Assembly (NCBI RefSeq): GCF_012911815.1
Contig: NZ_JAATNW010000005.1
Coordinates: 248,001-312,000 of the forward strand
From: Alteromonas ponticola
GTDB taxonomy: Bacteria > Pseudomonadota > Gammaproteobacteria > Enterobacterales > Alteromonadaceae
Reading direction: 5' to 3'
Length of the DNA stretch: 64,000 bases
This document shows, one piece after another, positions 7,533 through 16,606 of this stretch. The position numbers were made by a program, and so were the translations under genes. Numbering within the stretch: the first letter of the stretch is position 1; each line of letters opens with the position of its first letter. The notes under the pieces were generated by a model. That model did no database searches and had not been told where the DNA came from. It worked only from the letters and a program-made list of their open reading frames with translations.

Positions 7533-9725
7533 ATGGTATCTACACGCAAAGTCCATGAAGCTGAGCGTCCGCCCTTTGAGCAGTGGCTGGAGAGTTTATA
7601 TTTAGGCGAGGAAACCAAACGCAAGTTAAAGCATGTTGCCGATAATCCAGAGAAGCTTCTGGTGGGTCAGGAGATGGTAGAAATCCTGCATCAACTCAAT
7701 ATGGATGACGCCACTTTGCAGGCTGCGCTGGTTCTCCCTTATTGTCAGCAGAATGAACTGACGAATGAAGACATTAAGGCGCAATTCGGCGAGGAAATTG
7801 CGCGTTTGATTAATGGTGTGAAACGCATGGATGCAATCAAGGTTTTACACGGCAGGCGCGGTGCTCAATCAGGTGCGCAACCCAGTGAAAGTCAGGTCGA
7901 CAGTATTCGTCGTATGATGCTTTCGATGGTTGAGGATGTACGCGCCGTCGTCATTAAAATGGCTGAGCGTATAATTGCACTGCAAAAAGTAAAAGAAGCC
8001 GACGAAGAAACACGGGTGCTGGTTGCCCGGGAATGCGCGACCATTTACGCGCCGCTGGCGAATCGACTGGGTATCGGCCAGTTGAAATGGGAGTTGGAAG
8101 ATCTCGCATTTCGCTATTTGCATCCTGATACGTATAAACAAATCGCCAAACAACTGGATGGCAAACGTAAAGAGCGTGCTCAATATATTGATGATCTGGT
8201 GAGTTCATTGCAGGGAATGTTGGATGAAGAACACATTCGCGCTGAGGTCTATGGTAGGCCCAAGCACATTTTCAGTATCTGGAAGAAGATGCAGAAGAAG
8301 GGGCTGACCTTTGAGCAATTGTTTGACATCCGCGCATTACGGATTATCGCCGACAGGTTGCAGGACTGTTACGCCTCTCTAGGCACAGTACATGCTCACT
8401 TTAAGCATATTCCGAATGAGTTTGATGACTACATCGCGACCCCGAAAACTAACGGCTACCAATCCATACATACGGTTATTCTAGGGCCCCAGGGCAAACC
8501 GGTAGAGATTCAAATTCGCACCCAACAAATGCATCAGGACGCTGAGCTGGGGATTGCCGCTCACTGGAAATACAAGGAAGGAGCCAGTGGTAAACAATCC
8601 AGCTATGACGAACGCATTAACTGGTTACGGAAAATACTGTTGTGGCAAGAAGAAGTGGCGGAATCAGGCGATTTAGTTGAAGAACTGCGCAGTCAGGTAT
8701 TCGATGATAGAGTCTATGTTTTTACGCCTAAAGGGGACGTTATCGATTTGCCGCAAGGGGCGACGCCACTTGATTTTGCGTACTATATTCACAGTAATGT
8801 CGGCCATTCTTGCATTGGCGCCAAGGTTAATGGCCGGATCGTACCCTTTACTTATCAGCTGCAAAACGGTGATCAGGTTGAAGTGAGCACCGGACGTGAA
8901 CCCAATCCAAGTCGTGACTGGATGCATCCGGGATTAGGCTATGTGCACTCTTCCCGAGCTCGCGCAACCATCCATTCATTTTTCAAAAAGCAGGACCGTG
9001 ATAAAAACCTGGCTGCAGGTAAAGAGCTATTGGAGCGCGAGCTTGAGCGTGCTGATATCGCTCTGAAAGCCGCGACCAAAGCCTGTGGAAAATTTAACCT
9101 CAACCAAGTGGAAGATTTATACGCCGCCATCGGTGCAGGCGATGTCAGGGTGATGCAGGTGGTCAACTACCTCGCTCAATTACAGTCACGGGCGCCCGGA
9201 AAGTCTTCGGCTGAGCCCGAACCAGATCTTTCAACGCTGGTCAGGCCGAGAAAAACCACTGCCAAAGGTAAGCAGGACGCTGTCGTAGTAGAAGGGGTCG
9301 GGCATCTGCTCAGCCAACTTGCCAACTGCTGTAAACCCGTGCCCGGTGAACCGATTGTTGGCTATATTACTCAAGGCCGCGGGGTCAGTGTGCACAAAGA
9401 GGAATGTGAACAATTACAGCGTCTACTGAGTCAGCATCCTGAGCGGGAAATAGAGGTCAGCTGGGCGAGTCATCAAAGCGCTGGATTTGAAACCGCGATT
9501 GATGTTTTTTGTTCCGATCGTTCAGGTATATTACGAGACATTACGACAGTGCTGGCCAACGAAAACGTGTCTTTGCTCAGTGTGAACAGCAACAGTGACA
9601 AAGCCAAGCAAACCGCGGTAATTGCCATCTCGGTTGAGGTTTCGGATCTGAATTCACTGTCTAAAGTAATAGCCAAACTCAGGCAGTTAAACGGGGTTGT
9701 CGATGCCAAACGAAAAGCCGGGTGA
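7533..9725 (+). CDS. relA: GTP pyrophosphokinase RelA (stringent response synthetase)
   Basis: Ribosome-associated (p)ppGpp synthetase that responds to uncharged tRNA. The 730-residue protein has the long Rel layout. An N-terminal pseudo-hydrolase domain lacks a clear HD pair. A synthetase domain includes FDIRALRIIADRLQDCYASL and YIATPKTNGYQSIHTVI. Then come a TGS domain (about 395-460, VYVFTPKGDVIDLPQGATPLDFAY), a zinc-finger/RIS region with conserved cysteines (LANCCKPVPG) and a C-terminal ACT domain from about 655. The degenerate HD and the FDIRALR form point to RelA rather than SpoT. It overlaps mazG. Confidence 0.96.
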   Translation: MVSTRKVHEAERPPFEQWLESLYLGEETKRKLKHVADNPEKLLVGQEMVEILHQLNMDDATLQAALVLPYCQQNELTNEDIKAQFGEEIARLINGVKRMDAIKVLHGRRGAQSGAQPSESQVDSIRRMMLSMVEDVRAVVIKMAERIIALQKVKEADEETRVLVARECATIYAPLANRLGIGQLKWELEDLAFRYLHPDTYKQIAKQLDGKRKERAQYIDDLVSSLQGMLDEEHIRAEVYGRPKHIFSIWKKMQKKGLTFEQLFDIRALRIIADRLQDCYASLGTVHAHFKHIPNEFDDYIATPKTNGYQSIHTVILGPQGKPVEIQIRTQQMHQDAELGIAAHWKYKEGASGKQSSYDERINWLRKILLWQEEVAESGDLVEELRSQVFDDRVYVFTPKGDVIDLPQGATPLDFAYYIHSNVGHSCIGAKVNGRIVPFTYQLQNGDQVEVSTGREPNPSRDWMHPGLGYVHSSRARATIHSFFKKQDRDKNLAAGKELLERELERADIALKAATKACGKFNLNQVEDLYAAIGAGDVRVMQVVNYLAQLQSRAPGKSSAEPEPDLSTLVRPRKTTAKGKQDAVVVEGVGHLLSQLANCCKPVPGEPIVGYITQGRGVSVHKEECEQLQRLLSQHPEREIEVSWASHQSAGFETAIDVFCSDRSGILRDITTVLANENVSLLSVNSNSDKAKQTAVIAISVEVSDLNSLSKVIAKLRQLNGVVDAKRKAG

Positions 9726-10509
9726 AATTAATACTTTGCTTAATATCATGGCGCAGCTTCGTGATCCGGAAACTGGTTGTCCGTGGGATGTACGGCAAAC
9801 CATGCAATCTCTCACTCGCTATACAATCGAAGAAGCCTACGAAGTTGCTGACGCCATCACACAGCAACGTCCTGACGAGATCTGTGATGAACTTGGCGAT
9901 TTGCTGTTTCAGATCGTTTTTTACGCGCAAATCGCTGAAGAGCAAGGCACCTTCACGTTCACTTCGATTGTTGAAGCCGTGTGCGCCAAATTGGTACGGC
10001 GTCATCCCCATGTGTTTGCAGGTAAATCTATTGCTGAAAGTGAGCTAAATACACAGTGGGAGCAAATCAAACAAGATGAAAAAGCATCCCGGCAGCAATC
10101 CGATACCAGCTTGCTGGATGACGTCCCGCGCGGACTTCCGGCATTAATGTATGCACAAAAAATTCAAAAACGCTGTGCCAGTGTGGGTTTTGATTGGGAG
10201 GAACCGCAGGCTGTGCTGGACAAGGTTAAAGAGGAAGTGACCGAAATCAGTGATGAGCTTTGCGCCGAAAAGGTTAATCAAGTTGCGTTGGAAGAAGAGA
10301 TTGGCGACGCTTTTTTTGCCCTGGTTAATTTAAGCCGCCATTGTAACGTCGATGCAGATAGTGCGTTACGCAAGGCCAGCAATAAATTCGTGGGGCGGTT
10401 TAAAAAAGTTGAACAGGCTGCATTGTCGCAAAACAAGGACTTAGCCGGAATGACGATGACAGAATTGGAGAATCTTTGGCAACAGGCGAAGAAAAGCCCA
10501 GTAAAGTGA
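9703..10509 (+). CDS. mazG: Nucleoside triphosphate pyrophosphohydrolase MazG
   Basis: Hydrolyses NTPs and dNTPs to monophosphates, and in E. coli limits ppGpp-dependent killing. It has two MazG domains. The first carries EEAYEVADAI and EICDELGDLLFQ (the EExxE-12-28-ExxD metal site), the second EEVTEISDEL and LEEEIGDAFFALVN. The likely start is ATG 9703 (MPNEKPGEINTLL), 23 bases inside relA; an in-frame TTG at 9697 adds two residues. In E. coli mazEF lies between relA and mazG. Here no toxin-antitoxin pair intervenes. Confidence 0.95.
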   Translation: MPNEKPGEINTLLNIMAQLRDPETGCPWDVRQTMQSLTRYTIEEAYEVADAITQQRPDEICDELGDLLFQIVFYAQIAEEQGTFTFTSIVEAVCAKLVRRHPHVFAGKSIAESELNTQWEQIKQDEKASRQQSDTSLLDDVPRGLPALMYAQKIQKRCASVGFDWEEPQAVLDKVKEEVTEISDELCAEKVNQVALEEEIGDAFFALVNLSRHCNVDADSALRKASNKFVGRFKKVEQAALSQNKDLAGMTMTELENLWQQAKKSPVK

Positions 10510-10518
10510 ATAAAAAGG

Positions 10519-10546
10519 TTCGCTTTTTGTGCAAATACTGTATAAT
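10519..10546 (+). promoter_or_regulatory. Sigma-70-type promoter for rplM-rpsI
   Basis: A perfect -10 hexamer TATAAT lies at 10541-10546, with TTCGCT at 10519-10524 as a weak -35 element (16-base spacer). It sits just after mazG. Transcription would start near 10553, giving a leader of about 130 bases. Confidence 0.7.
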
Positions 10547-10556
10547 TCGGGCCCTG

Positions 10557-10682
10557 CCCAGTTACGCCCACCTGTGGGAAGGTGGAAGAATCAATTAACT
10601 CGAAGGGGTTAACAAATTGATTTTCGCAGGCTTTCAGGGGTTCTGAAGGCTAGTAACGACGAATTATTTCGGGTGATATTAA
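10557..10682 (+). promoter_or_regulatory. Structured 5' leader of rplM (candidate L13 autoregulatory leader)
   Basis: Three hairpins can be drawn in the leader. CCCAC/GTGGG pairs at 10567-10578. AATCAATT (10589-10596) pairs perfectly with AATTGATT (10615-10622). GGCTTTCAG (10629-10637) pairs with CTGAAGGCT (10643-10651) through wobble pairs. L13 represses its own operon through the leader in E. coli, and ribosomal-protein leaders are known for L13 in several phyla. That this leader binds L13 is inference. Confidence 0.55.
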
Positions 10683-11111
10683 ATGAAAACTTTTGTTGCA
10701 AAGCCAGAAACGGTACAACGTGACTGGTACGTGGTAGACGCCACAGACAAAACACTTGGCCGTTTGGCTGTTGAAATCGCAAGACGCTTACGTGGTAAGC
10801 ATAAGCCAGAGTATACGCCTCACGTTGACACAGGTGATTACATTGTTGTTATCAATGCTGAGAAAGTAGCAATTACAGGTAACAAGTCGAAAGACAAAAT
10901 GTATTATGCTCACAGTGGTTATCCAGGTGGTCTTAAAGAGACAACCTTCGAAAAGCTGATTGCACATAAACCAGAGATGGTGATTGAAAAAGCAGTTAAA
11001 GGCATGTTGCCAAGAGGTCCTCTGGGCCGCGCTATGTTCCGCAAAATGAAAGTTTATGCAGGTACAGAGCACAAGCATGCTGCGCAACAACCACAAGTTT
11101 TGGACATTTAA
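10683..11111 (+). CDS. rplM: 50S ribosomal protein L13
   Basis: Early-assembling large-subunit protein of 142 residues, the normal length. Typical family sequence is visible: [25 protein letters not shown], then [18 protein letters not shown], and the [16 protein letters not shown] motif near the C terminus. It is the first gene of the rplM-rpsI operon, with rpsI 12 bases downstream, and is preceded by a structured leader. Confidence 0.98.
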   Translation: MKTFVAKPETVQRDWYVVDATDKTLGRLAVEIARRLRGKHKPEYTPHVDTGDYIVVINAEKVAITGNKSKDKMYYAHSGYPGGLKETTFEKLIAHKPEMVIEKAVKGMLPRGPLGRAMFRKMKVYAGTEHKHAAQQPQVLDI

Positions 11112-11123
11112 GGAGCAATTGAC

Positions 11124-11516
11124 ATGGCAGATACTCAATATTACGGCACTGGCCGTCGCAAAAGTTCTACTGCTCGCGTGTTCCTGCGTCCAGGCTCAGG
11201 CAAAATCACAGTAAACCAACGTCCTCTTGATGAGTATTTTGGTCGTGAAACTGAGTGCATGGTAGTGCGTCAACCGCTAGAACTAGTAGAAATGACTGAA
11301 AAGTTTGACCTGTACGTGACTGTAAAAGGTGGCGGTTCAAATGGTCAGGCTGGCGCAATCCGTCACGGCCTTACTCGTGCCCTGATGGAATACGATGAAG
11401 CGTTGCGTTCTTCGCTACGTAAAGCTGGCTTCGTTACACGTGATGCACGTCGCGTTGAACGTAAGAAAGTGGGTCTTCATAAAGCACGTAAGCGTCCTCA
11501 ATTTTCAAAGCGTTAA
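11124..11516 (+). CDS. rpsI: 30S ribosomal protein S9
   Basis: Small-subunit protein whose basic C-terminal tail reaches the P-site tRNA. The product has 130 residues, starting [21 protein letters not shown] and ending [11 protein letters not shown] with the invariant terminal KR that contacts the tRNA anticodon stem. AAGGAG at 11110-11115 is the ribosome site. A strong intrinsic terminator follows 21 bases after the stop. Confidence 0.98.
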   Translation: MADTQYYGTGRRKSSTARVFLRPGSGKITVNQRPLDEYFGRETECMVVRQPLELVEMTEKFDLYVTVKGGGSNGQAGAIRHGLTRALMEYDEALRSSLRKAGFVTRDARRVERKKVGLHKARKRPQFSKR

Positions 11517-11537
11517 TTTTAACGATTTCATACTTCA

Positions 11538-11563
11538 AAACCCGGCGTCTCGCCGGGTTTTTT
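11538..11563 (+). terminator. Intrinsic terminator after rpsI
   Basis: AAACCCGGCG (11538-11547), loop TCT, and CGCCGGGTTT (11551-11560) form a perfect 10-bp stem ending in a run of six T (11558-11563). Confidence 0.95.
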
Positions 11564-11845
11564 ATTGGCTATATGCCACCCTCCACAAACAATCCATTTC
11601 ACTTTTGTTCACATTTAGGCAAGGTGGGTGAATAATTCGTGATTAATTCGAGTAAAACCTTGTGTTTTTAAGGGCTTTTCCCTTATCATTTCTGGTCGAA
11701 AAATATAAGAATCGTGAATTTCGTTCAAAAGACCGATAACTGTTGATAGAAATTCAAAAAATACGATTGTGGTATCCGGCTAAAAACAAACAAAACGATT
11801 AATTTTTATCCGTTACCATCATTATCCAAACCTGGAGAAATGTGG
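11564..11845. other. Intergenic region between rpsI and petA
   Basis: 282 bases with no credible gene. The region is AT-rich and should hold the petABC promoter. TAAGGG/CCCTTA at about 11669-11684 can form a small hairpin. I see no clear -10/-35 pair that I would defend. GGAG at 11834-11837 is the petA ribosome site. Confidence 0.6.
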
Positions 11846-12478
11846 ATGAGCAATGTATCAGTAGATGCAAACCAATCTGCACCAAAAGACAATCAGCCGC
11901 AAGATAATACTCGACGTCGCTTTTTAACGGTTGCGACCTCTGTAGTTGGTGGTGTGGGTGTAGTTGGCGCAGCGGTACCCTTTATCGCGTCGTGGAATCC
12001 CAGTGCAAAGGCGAAGGCAGCCGGCGCCGATGTCGAAGTTGATATCAGTGGTATTCAGCCCGGGCAGTTGATCCGGGTAATGTGGCGCAGCAAACCAGTC
12101 TGGGTTGTTCGCAGAACCCCGGAAACTCTGGCAGGGCTGGAGAAACATGAGGGTCAACTTAAAGATCCTAACTCTGAAGCTGAACAGCAACCAGGTTTCG
12201 CTCAAAATCGTTATCGCTCATTGAAAGAGGAATATTTGATCCTCGTGGGTATTTGTACTCATCTTGGCTGTTCTCCACAACATCTCAAAGATGGAGCATT
12301 CGAAGAAATTGTTGAAGGTGTACCAAACGGATTCTTCTGTCCCTGTCACGGTTCCAAGTTTGACATGGCGGGCAGGGTTTTTGAAAACGTTCCCGCCCCA
12401 TTAAACCTGGTGGTACCGCCATACCAGTTCGTTGATGATAAAACGGTCATCATTGGTTCAGAAGGGGAGGCGGTATAA
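11846..12478 (+). CDS. petA: Ubiquinol-cytochrome c reductase Rieske iron-sulfur subunit
   Basis: The [2Fe-2S] subunit of cytochrome bc1, which takes one electron from ubiquinol at Qo and passes it to cytochrome c1. From ATG 11846 the protein has 210 residues. It has a twin-arginine-type N region (NTRRRFLTVA) before a membrane anchor (about 28-50). The cluster boxes are C137-THLG-C142 and C165-PCHGS, giving ligands C137, H139, C165 and H168. ATG 11840 is also in frame, but GGAG at 11834-11837 is spaced correctly only for 11846. Confidence 0.95.
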   Translation: MSNVSVDANQSAPKDNQPQDNTRRRFLTVATSVVGGVGVVGAAVPFIASWNPSAKAKAAGADVEVDISGIQPGQLIRVMWRSKPVWVVRRTPETLAGLEKHEGQLKDPNSEAEQQPGFAQNRYRSLKEEYLILVGICTHLGCSPQHLKDGAFEEIVEGVPNGFFCPCHGSKFDMAGRVFENVPAPLNLVVPPYQFVDDKTVIIGSEGEAV

Positions 12479-13743
12479 TGCAAGGTTTCTTAGCTTGGAT
12501 TGAAGAGCGTATCCCGATGATGCGGGTGGCCAATATGCACGCCATCCAGTATCCCGCTCCCAGAAATATGAATTTCTGGTACGTGTTTGGCTTTTTAGCC
12601 ACCATCGTACTAGTTAATCAGATCATAACCGGTATCTGGTTGACCATGAATTTTGAGCCTTCAGCTGAACGTGCGTTCGCATCAGTTGAGTTCATTATGC
12701 GTGAAATTGATTACGGTTGGATTATCCGCTACATGCACAGTACGGGGGCGTCAGCGTTCTTTGTCGTTGTATACATGCATATGTTCCGCGGTATGATTTA
12801 CGGTTCCTATCAAAAACCCCGTGAATTGCTATGGGTATTTGGTATGTTCATTTACCTTGCGTTAATGGCAGAAGCCTTCATGGGTTACGTACTACCATGG
12901 GGACAAATGTCCTATTGGGGAGCTCAGGTGATCGTATCCCTGTTTGGCGCCATCCCCGTCATTGGCCCGGATCTGGTTATCTGGATTCAGGGTGATTATG
13001 TTATTTCCGGTGCTACGCTAAACCGTTTCTTTGCGTTACACGTTATCGCATTACCCCTGGTCATCGTAATTCTGGTATTTTTACATATTGTCGCGTTGCA
13101 CGAAGTGGGCTCCAACAACCCTGATGGCGTCGCCATTAAACATAAAAAAGGCAGCTTGCCAGAATCTGAAAAAACACCGTATGAAATACACGAGTATTAT
13201 ACCAGCAAGTACGATATCGCTGATGATGTCGTGCCTTTCTTCCCACACATTGTGTTGAAAGATCTGGTGGCGTTCTGTGTATTCCTGTTTGTCTTTTGTT
13301 ACATCATGTTCTTTGCCCCAGAGATGGGCGGTAAATTCCTGGAGCACCCTAACTTTGAAATTGCCAATCCGCTGAAGACGCCTGAGCACATTTTCCCAGT
13401 GTGGTACTTCACACCGTTCTACGCCATTCTTAAAGCGGTACCAGATAAGCTATTTGGTGTCATCGCTATGTTCGGCGCGATCGCAGCCTTATTTGCGCTT
13501 CCATGGATCGACCGTGGTAGAGTGAAATCATGGCGCTATCGTTGTGGCCTGCATAAGTGGAATCTAATCGTATTTGCGATTGTATTTATCTTTTTGGGCT
13601 ACTTAGGCGGAACGCCGCAGGAAAACTGGAAAATTGTGGCATCTCAGATCGCAACCGTAATGTATTTCGGCTTCTTTGTTGCCATGTTCCTGTACAGTAA
13701 AAATGAAAACACCAAACCTGTACCAGCGAGGATTCCGAAATGA
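12478..13743 (+). CDS. petB: Cytochrome b subunit of the bc1 complex
   Basis: Membrane core of complex III with both haem b groups and the Qo/Qi sites. At 421 residues it is the full-length cytochrome b (not a split b6/subunit IV). Family sequences include GWIIRYMHSTGASAFFVVVYMHMFRG, FMGYVLPWGQMSYWGAQVI and the PEW-like PVWYFTPFYAILKAVPDK near the C-terminal half; the motif reads HIFPVWYF instead of a strict PEWY. Its ATG shares one base with the petA stop region (both at 12478), so translation is coupled. Confidence 0.96.
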   Translation: MQGFLAWIEERIPMMRVANMHAIQYPAPRNMNFWYVFGFLATIVLVNQIITGIWLTMNFEPSAERAFASVEFIMREIDYGWIIRYMHSTGASAFFVVVYMHMFRGMIYGSYQKPRELLWVFGMFIYLALMAEAFMGYVLPWGQMSYWGAQVIVSLFGAIPVIGPDLVIWIQGDYVISGATLNRFFALHVIALPLVIVILVFLHIVALHEVGSNNPDGVAIKHKKGSLPESEKTPYEIHEYYTSKYDIADDVVPFFPHIVLKDLVAFCVFLFVFCYIMFFAPEMGGKFLEHPNFEIANPLKTPEHIFPVWYFTPFYAILKAVPDKLFGVIAMFGAIAALFALPWIDRGRVKSWRYRCGLHKWNLIVFAIVFIFLGYLGGTPQENWKIVASQIATVMYFGFFVAMFLYSKNENTKPVPARIPK

Positions 13744-14474
13744 AAAAATTGATGTGCATATTTGCATTGTTGCTGCCAGGTCTGGTACTGGCAGCAGGTA
13801 GCAGTGTTCCACTGGACAAAGCTGATTACGATTTAACCGACAAAGCCTCTTTGCAGCGCGGCGCGCAAATCTTCATGAATTACTGCTTAGGCTGTCATTC
13901 AATGAAGTATCAGCGCTACCAGCGCACTTTCTCCGATTTGGGTATTCCTGACGAGTTAGGTGAAGCTAATCTGCAATTTACCGGCGAAAAAGTGACGGAC
14001 TACATCACCGGTTCTATGCCCGAAGAATCAGCCTCTACCTGGTTTGGTGCTGCGCCACCGGATCTTACGTTGGTTGCCCGCGTGCGCGGCGCTGACTGGC
14101 TGTACACTTACTTAAGAAGTTTTTACGTTGATGAAAGCCGTCCGTTTGGAGTAAACAATAAGGTATTCCCGGAAGTGGGTATGCCGCATGTGTTACAGCC
14201 CTTGCAGGGAACACCCCGCGAGACGAACGAACGCGTGATGATCGATGGCGAGATGACAGAACGCTATGTGGGTATTCGTGCTGAAGGTGATGGGAAATTA
14301 TCACCTGAAGAATATGATCAGGCCGTATTGGATCTGGTTAATTTTCTTGAGTACACCGGTGAACCAGCCCGTCTTGAATCTGAGAGTATAGGTAAGTGGG
14401 TGTTAGTGTTTATTATCGTGCTGTTTATCTTTGTTTACTTATTGAAGAAAGATTACTGGCGAGAAGTGCACTAA
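13740..14474 (+). CDS. petC: Cytochrome c1 subunit of the bc1 complex
   Basis: Periplasmic c-type cytochrome that receives the electron from the Rieske protein. The product has 244 residues. It has a signal peptide (about 1-19, ending VLAAG), a covalent haem site C49-LG-C52-H53, a methionine-bearing distal region, and a C-terminal membrane anchor (WVLVFIIVLFIFVYLLKK) that tethers it to the inner membrane. It overlaps petB by 4 bases (ATGA). A strong terminator follows. Confidence 0.95.
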   Translation: MKKLMCIFALLLPGLVLAAGSSVPLDKADYDLTDKASLQRGAQIFMNYCLGCHSMKYQRYQRTFSDLGIPDELGEANLQFTGEKVTDYITGSMPEESASTWFGAAPPDLTLVARVRGADWLYTYLRSFYVDESRPFGVNNKVFPEVGMPHVLQPLQGTPRETNERVMIDGEMTERYVGIRAEGDGKLSPEEYDQAVLDLVNFLEYTGEPARLESESIGKWVLVFIIVLFIFVYLLKKDYWREVH

Positions 14475-14499
14475 TCCACCAGATTATGTATAATACTCC

Positions 14500-14524
14500 A
14501 AGGGGGCGTTCCGCCCCCTTTTTT
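14500..14524 (+). terminator. Intrinsic terminator after petC
   Basis: AAGGGGGCG (14500-14508), loop TTC, CGCCCCCTT (14512-14520) and a run of T to 14524. A TATAAT-like sequence lies just before it (about 14489-14494) but would start transcription into the terminator, so I do not call it a promoter. Confidence 0.95.
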
Positions 14525-14588
14525 AGCAATGAAATTCCCTATTTGTAATTTCTAATGTGATTGTCAGTCGCTCGACGGAGGAAATTTA

Positions 14589-15221
14589 ATGGCCGTAGCC
14601 GCGAATAAGCGCTCTATCATGACGTTGTTCTCAGATACAATTGATATTTATAGTCACCAGGTACGCATAGTTCTGGCTGAAAAAGGGGTAGGTGTGGAGA
14701 TCAGCTATACTGACCCTCAAAATTTACCTGAGGATCTGATTGATCTGAATCCCTATGGCACAGTTCCCACACTTGTTGATCGCGAACTGGTTCTTTACCA
14801 TTCTCATATTATTATGGAATATCTGGATGAGCGTTTTCCTCATCCACCGCTGATGCCCGTTTACCCGGTTTCACGCGGACAGAGCCGTCTGATGATGCAT
14901 CGTGTTGAGCAAGACTGGTACTCTCTTGCAGCGAAAATTTTCCGTGGTGAAGGTGATGTTGATGCCGCGCGTCAAGAGCTAAAAGAAGCCTTATTAGCAT
15001 TAGCTCCTGTGTTTTCGGAAATGCCTTATTTCATGAGTGAAGAGTTCAGTCTGGTAGATTGCTATTTAGCACCTCTGCTATGGCGGTTACCTGCGTTAGG
15101 TATTGAGCTAACCGGTACTGGCAGTAAAGAAGTGAATGCGTACATGAAGCGCATCTTCTCACGCGCCTCCTTTAAGGCGTCACTCACAGACCAGGAACGC
15201 GAAATTCATAACCCGCTATGA
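14589..15221 (+). CDS. sspA: Stringent starvation protein A
   Basis: RNA-polymerase-associated protein with a glutathione-S-transferase fold that lacks GST activity. In E. coli it reduces H-NS levels and supports acid tolerance and phage P1 late transcription. The product has 210 residues, with a thioredoxin-like N domain (TLFSDTIDIYSHQVRIVLAEKGV, then NPYGTVPTLVDRELVLYHSHIIMEYLDERFPHPPLMP) and a helical C domain. A conserved surface pocket PHPPLMPV is seen. It overlaps sspB by 4 bases. Confidence 0.95.
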   Translation: MAVAANKRSIMTLFSDTIDIYSHQVRIVLAEKGVGVEISYTDPQNLPEDLIDLNPYGTVPTLVDRELVLYHSHIIMEYLDERFPHPPLMPVYPVSRGQSRLMMHRVEQDWYSLAAKIFRGEGDVDAARQELKEALLALAPVFSEMPYFMSEEFSLVDCYLAPLLWRLPALGIELTGTGSKEVNAYMKRIFSRASFKASLTDQEREIHNPL

Positions 15222-15661
15222 ATCAAGTAATGACTTCTAATCAACCCTATCTACTCAGAGCATTCTTTGAGTGGATTGTTGATAACAATCTAACCCCGTA
15301 TATTGTGGTTGATGCCACCAAGGAGCATGTGGATGTTCCTCAGGAGTTTGTTAAAGACGGCCAAATCGTACTTAACATCTCTCCTTCTGCGTGCGTAAAC
15401 TTTTCGCTGGATAATGATTTACTGGCGTTTCAGGCGCGATTTGGTGGACAACCAAGACGCCTGTCCATGCCGTGTCATGCTATTCTGGCAATTTACGCCC
15501 GTGAAAATGGCGCGGGTACGGTATTCGCTTCAGAAGATGAACTGAGTTCACCTGCTGAGTCAGAAGCCACTCCTCCGGTTCAGGATGCGGATAAGGCAAC
15601 AGTTGAGACGCAAAAAAAGCCGCCTAAGAAGGGTAAGCCAACCCTCAAGGTGATTAAATAA
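15218..15661 (+). CDS. sspB: ClpXP adaptor SspB
   Basis: Adaptor that binds ssrA-tagged proteins and delivers them to ClpXP. The 147-residue protein has a folded substrate-binding domain (about 8-112: YLLRAFFEWIVDNNLTPYIVVDA, then FGGQPRRLSMPCHAILAIYARENG). A long disordered Pro/Glu/Lys-rich linker follows. It ends in GKPTLKVIK, the ClpX-binding tail (XB motif, RPxLRVVK in E. coli). The ATGA overlap with sspA indicates an operon. Confidence 0.95.
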   Translation: MNQVMTSNQPYLLRAFFEWIVDNNLTPYIVVDATKEHVDVPQEFVKDGQIVLNISPSACVNFSLDNDLLAFQARFGGQPRRLSMPCHAILAIYARENGAGTVFASEDELSSPAESEATPPVQDADKATVETQKKPPKKGKPTLKVIK

Positions 15662-15663
15662 TG

Positions 15664-15690
15664 AAAACCCGCATTGATGCGGGTTTTTTT
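15664..15690 (+). terminator. Intrinsic terminator after sspB
   Basis: AAAACCCGCAT (15664-15674), loop TG, ATGCGGGTTTT (15677-15687) with seven T from 15684. It begins two bases after the sspB stop. Confidence 0.95.
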
Positions 15691-15974
15691 ATAGCGGCTG
15701 TCAGATAGGTAACATTTTAATGAGGTTGCTTGCCGGGGCTAACTTAGTATGCCTTTGTAAATTATTTAAACACGATTGGCGGCCTGATTAAACTCTGCCC
15801 ATATCGTCGGGCTAACCACAACACAAGCTCTTGTACTGGTTGGGCTGTCATAATTGTTTACTAAAAATATAGCCCCCAAAAACGGCTGTTTCGGCTGATT
15901 TTCTTGCCTCTAACTCTAACTTCCACTATTTTAAGCGCGCTCGGATTTAAAGAGTATTTGATTAAGGATTAAAC

Positions 15975-16559
15975 ATGTTTGAAAAAAGATTTCTACTGGC
16001 ATTAGTTGGCCTGATGGGTGCAAGTACATCTGCAATCGCGAATGTGGAACCCGATTTTAGCTACGTAGAAGCGGGTTATACAAAGATTAACCTCGATGAT
16101 ACGGATTTTTCTCCAGCTGGTTTTACGGTAGGCACCAGCGTTATTTTTACCGATACTCTGTACGGTATCGCCAGGTTCACCACAACTTCTGATGATATCG
16201 CTGGTACTGATATAGATTTCACTCAGGCGACGATCGGTTTGGGAATGCGCTTCATGTTATCCAATCTGACCGCAGCTTATGCTGAAATAGGCTACGAAAA
16301 TGCAGATATGGAAATAGAGGAATTTTCTGAAAGTTTTCATGACGACGGTTATTCTGCTGCAGTGGGCTTACGCTCAAATTTGACCGAGTCATTCGAGTTA
16401 GACGGTAAAGTCGCCTATATCAAAATAGGCGATGAAAATGATACCGAGTTTAAAGTAACAGCAAATTATTATTTTTTACCTGATGTTGCCTTTAACGCGA
16501 GCTATTCGATGATGGATGACGTTGATAGCTTCACCATAGGCGCCAGATATTCATTCTAA
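15975..16559 (+). CDS. Small outer-membrane beta-barrel protein
   Basis: A 194-residue protein with a signal peptide (about 1-22, ending SAIAN). It then shows eight-strand-like alternation typical of the OmpA-like/OprH/opacity barrel superfamily. Examples are YVEAGYTKINL, TLYGIARFTTT, TAAYAEIGYEN, VAYIKI, and a C-terminal strand FTIGARYSF ending in phenylalanine, the BAM recognition signature. It is acidic in the loops (many D and E), common for marine bacteria. The precise role is unknown. It has its own promoter region and is flanked by hairpins, so it is probably monocistronic. Confidence 0.75.
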   Translation: MFEKRFLLALVGLMGASTSAIANVEPDFSYVEAGYTKINLDDTDFSPAGFTVGTSVIFTDTLYGIARFTTTSDDIAGTDIDFTQATIGLGMRFMLSNLTAAYAEIGYENADMEIEEFSESFHDDGYSAAVGLRSNLTESFELDGKVAYIKIGDENDTEFKVTANYYFLPDVAFNASYSMMDDVDSFTIGARYSF

Positions 16560-16566
16560 TCGTCGA

Positions 16567-16592
16567 TATCAGCCTGGCATACCAGGCTGATA
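16567..16592. terminator. Perfect hairpin between convergent barrel gene and mgtE
   Basis: TATCAGCCTGG (16567-16577) and CCAGGCTGATA (16582-16592) form an 11-bp perfect stem with a 4-base loop. It sits between two convergent genes, so a bidirectional terminator is likely, although neither side has a strong T-run. Confidence 0.7.
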
Positions 16593-16606
16593 GATTGTTT
16601 GAATAT

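Noticed and set aside
9681-9725. A toxin-antitoxin pair (mazEF) between relA and mazG as in E. coli
   Set aside because: mazG overlaps the end of relA; there is no room for extra genes.
14489-14494. TATAAT-like sequence as sspA promoter
   Set aside because: It would read straight into the petC terminator at 14500-14524.
15814-15841. AACCA/TGGTT with ACAAG/CTTGT as a regulatory hairpin before the barrel gene
   Set aside because: Short arms with unequal internal loops; too weak to defend.
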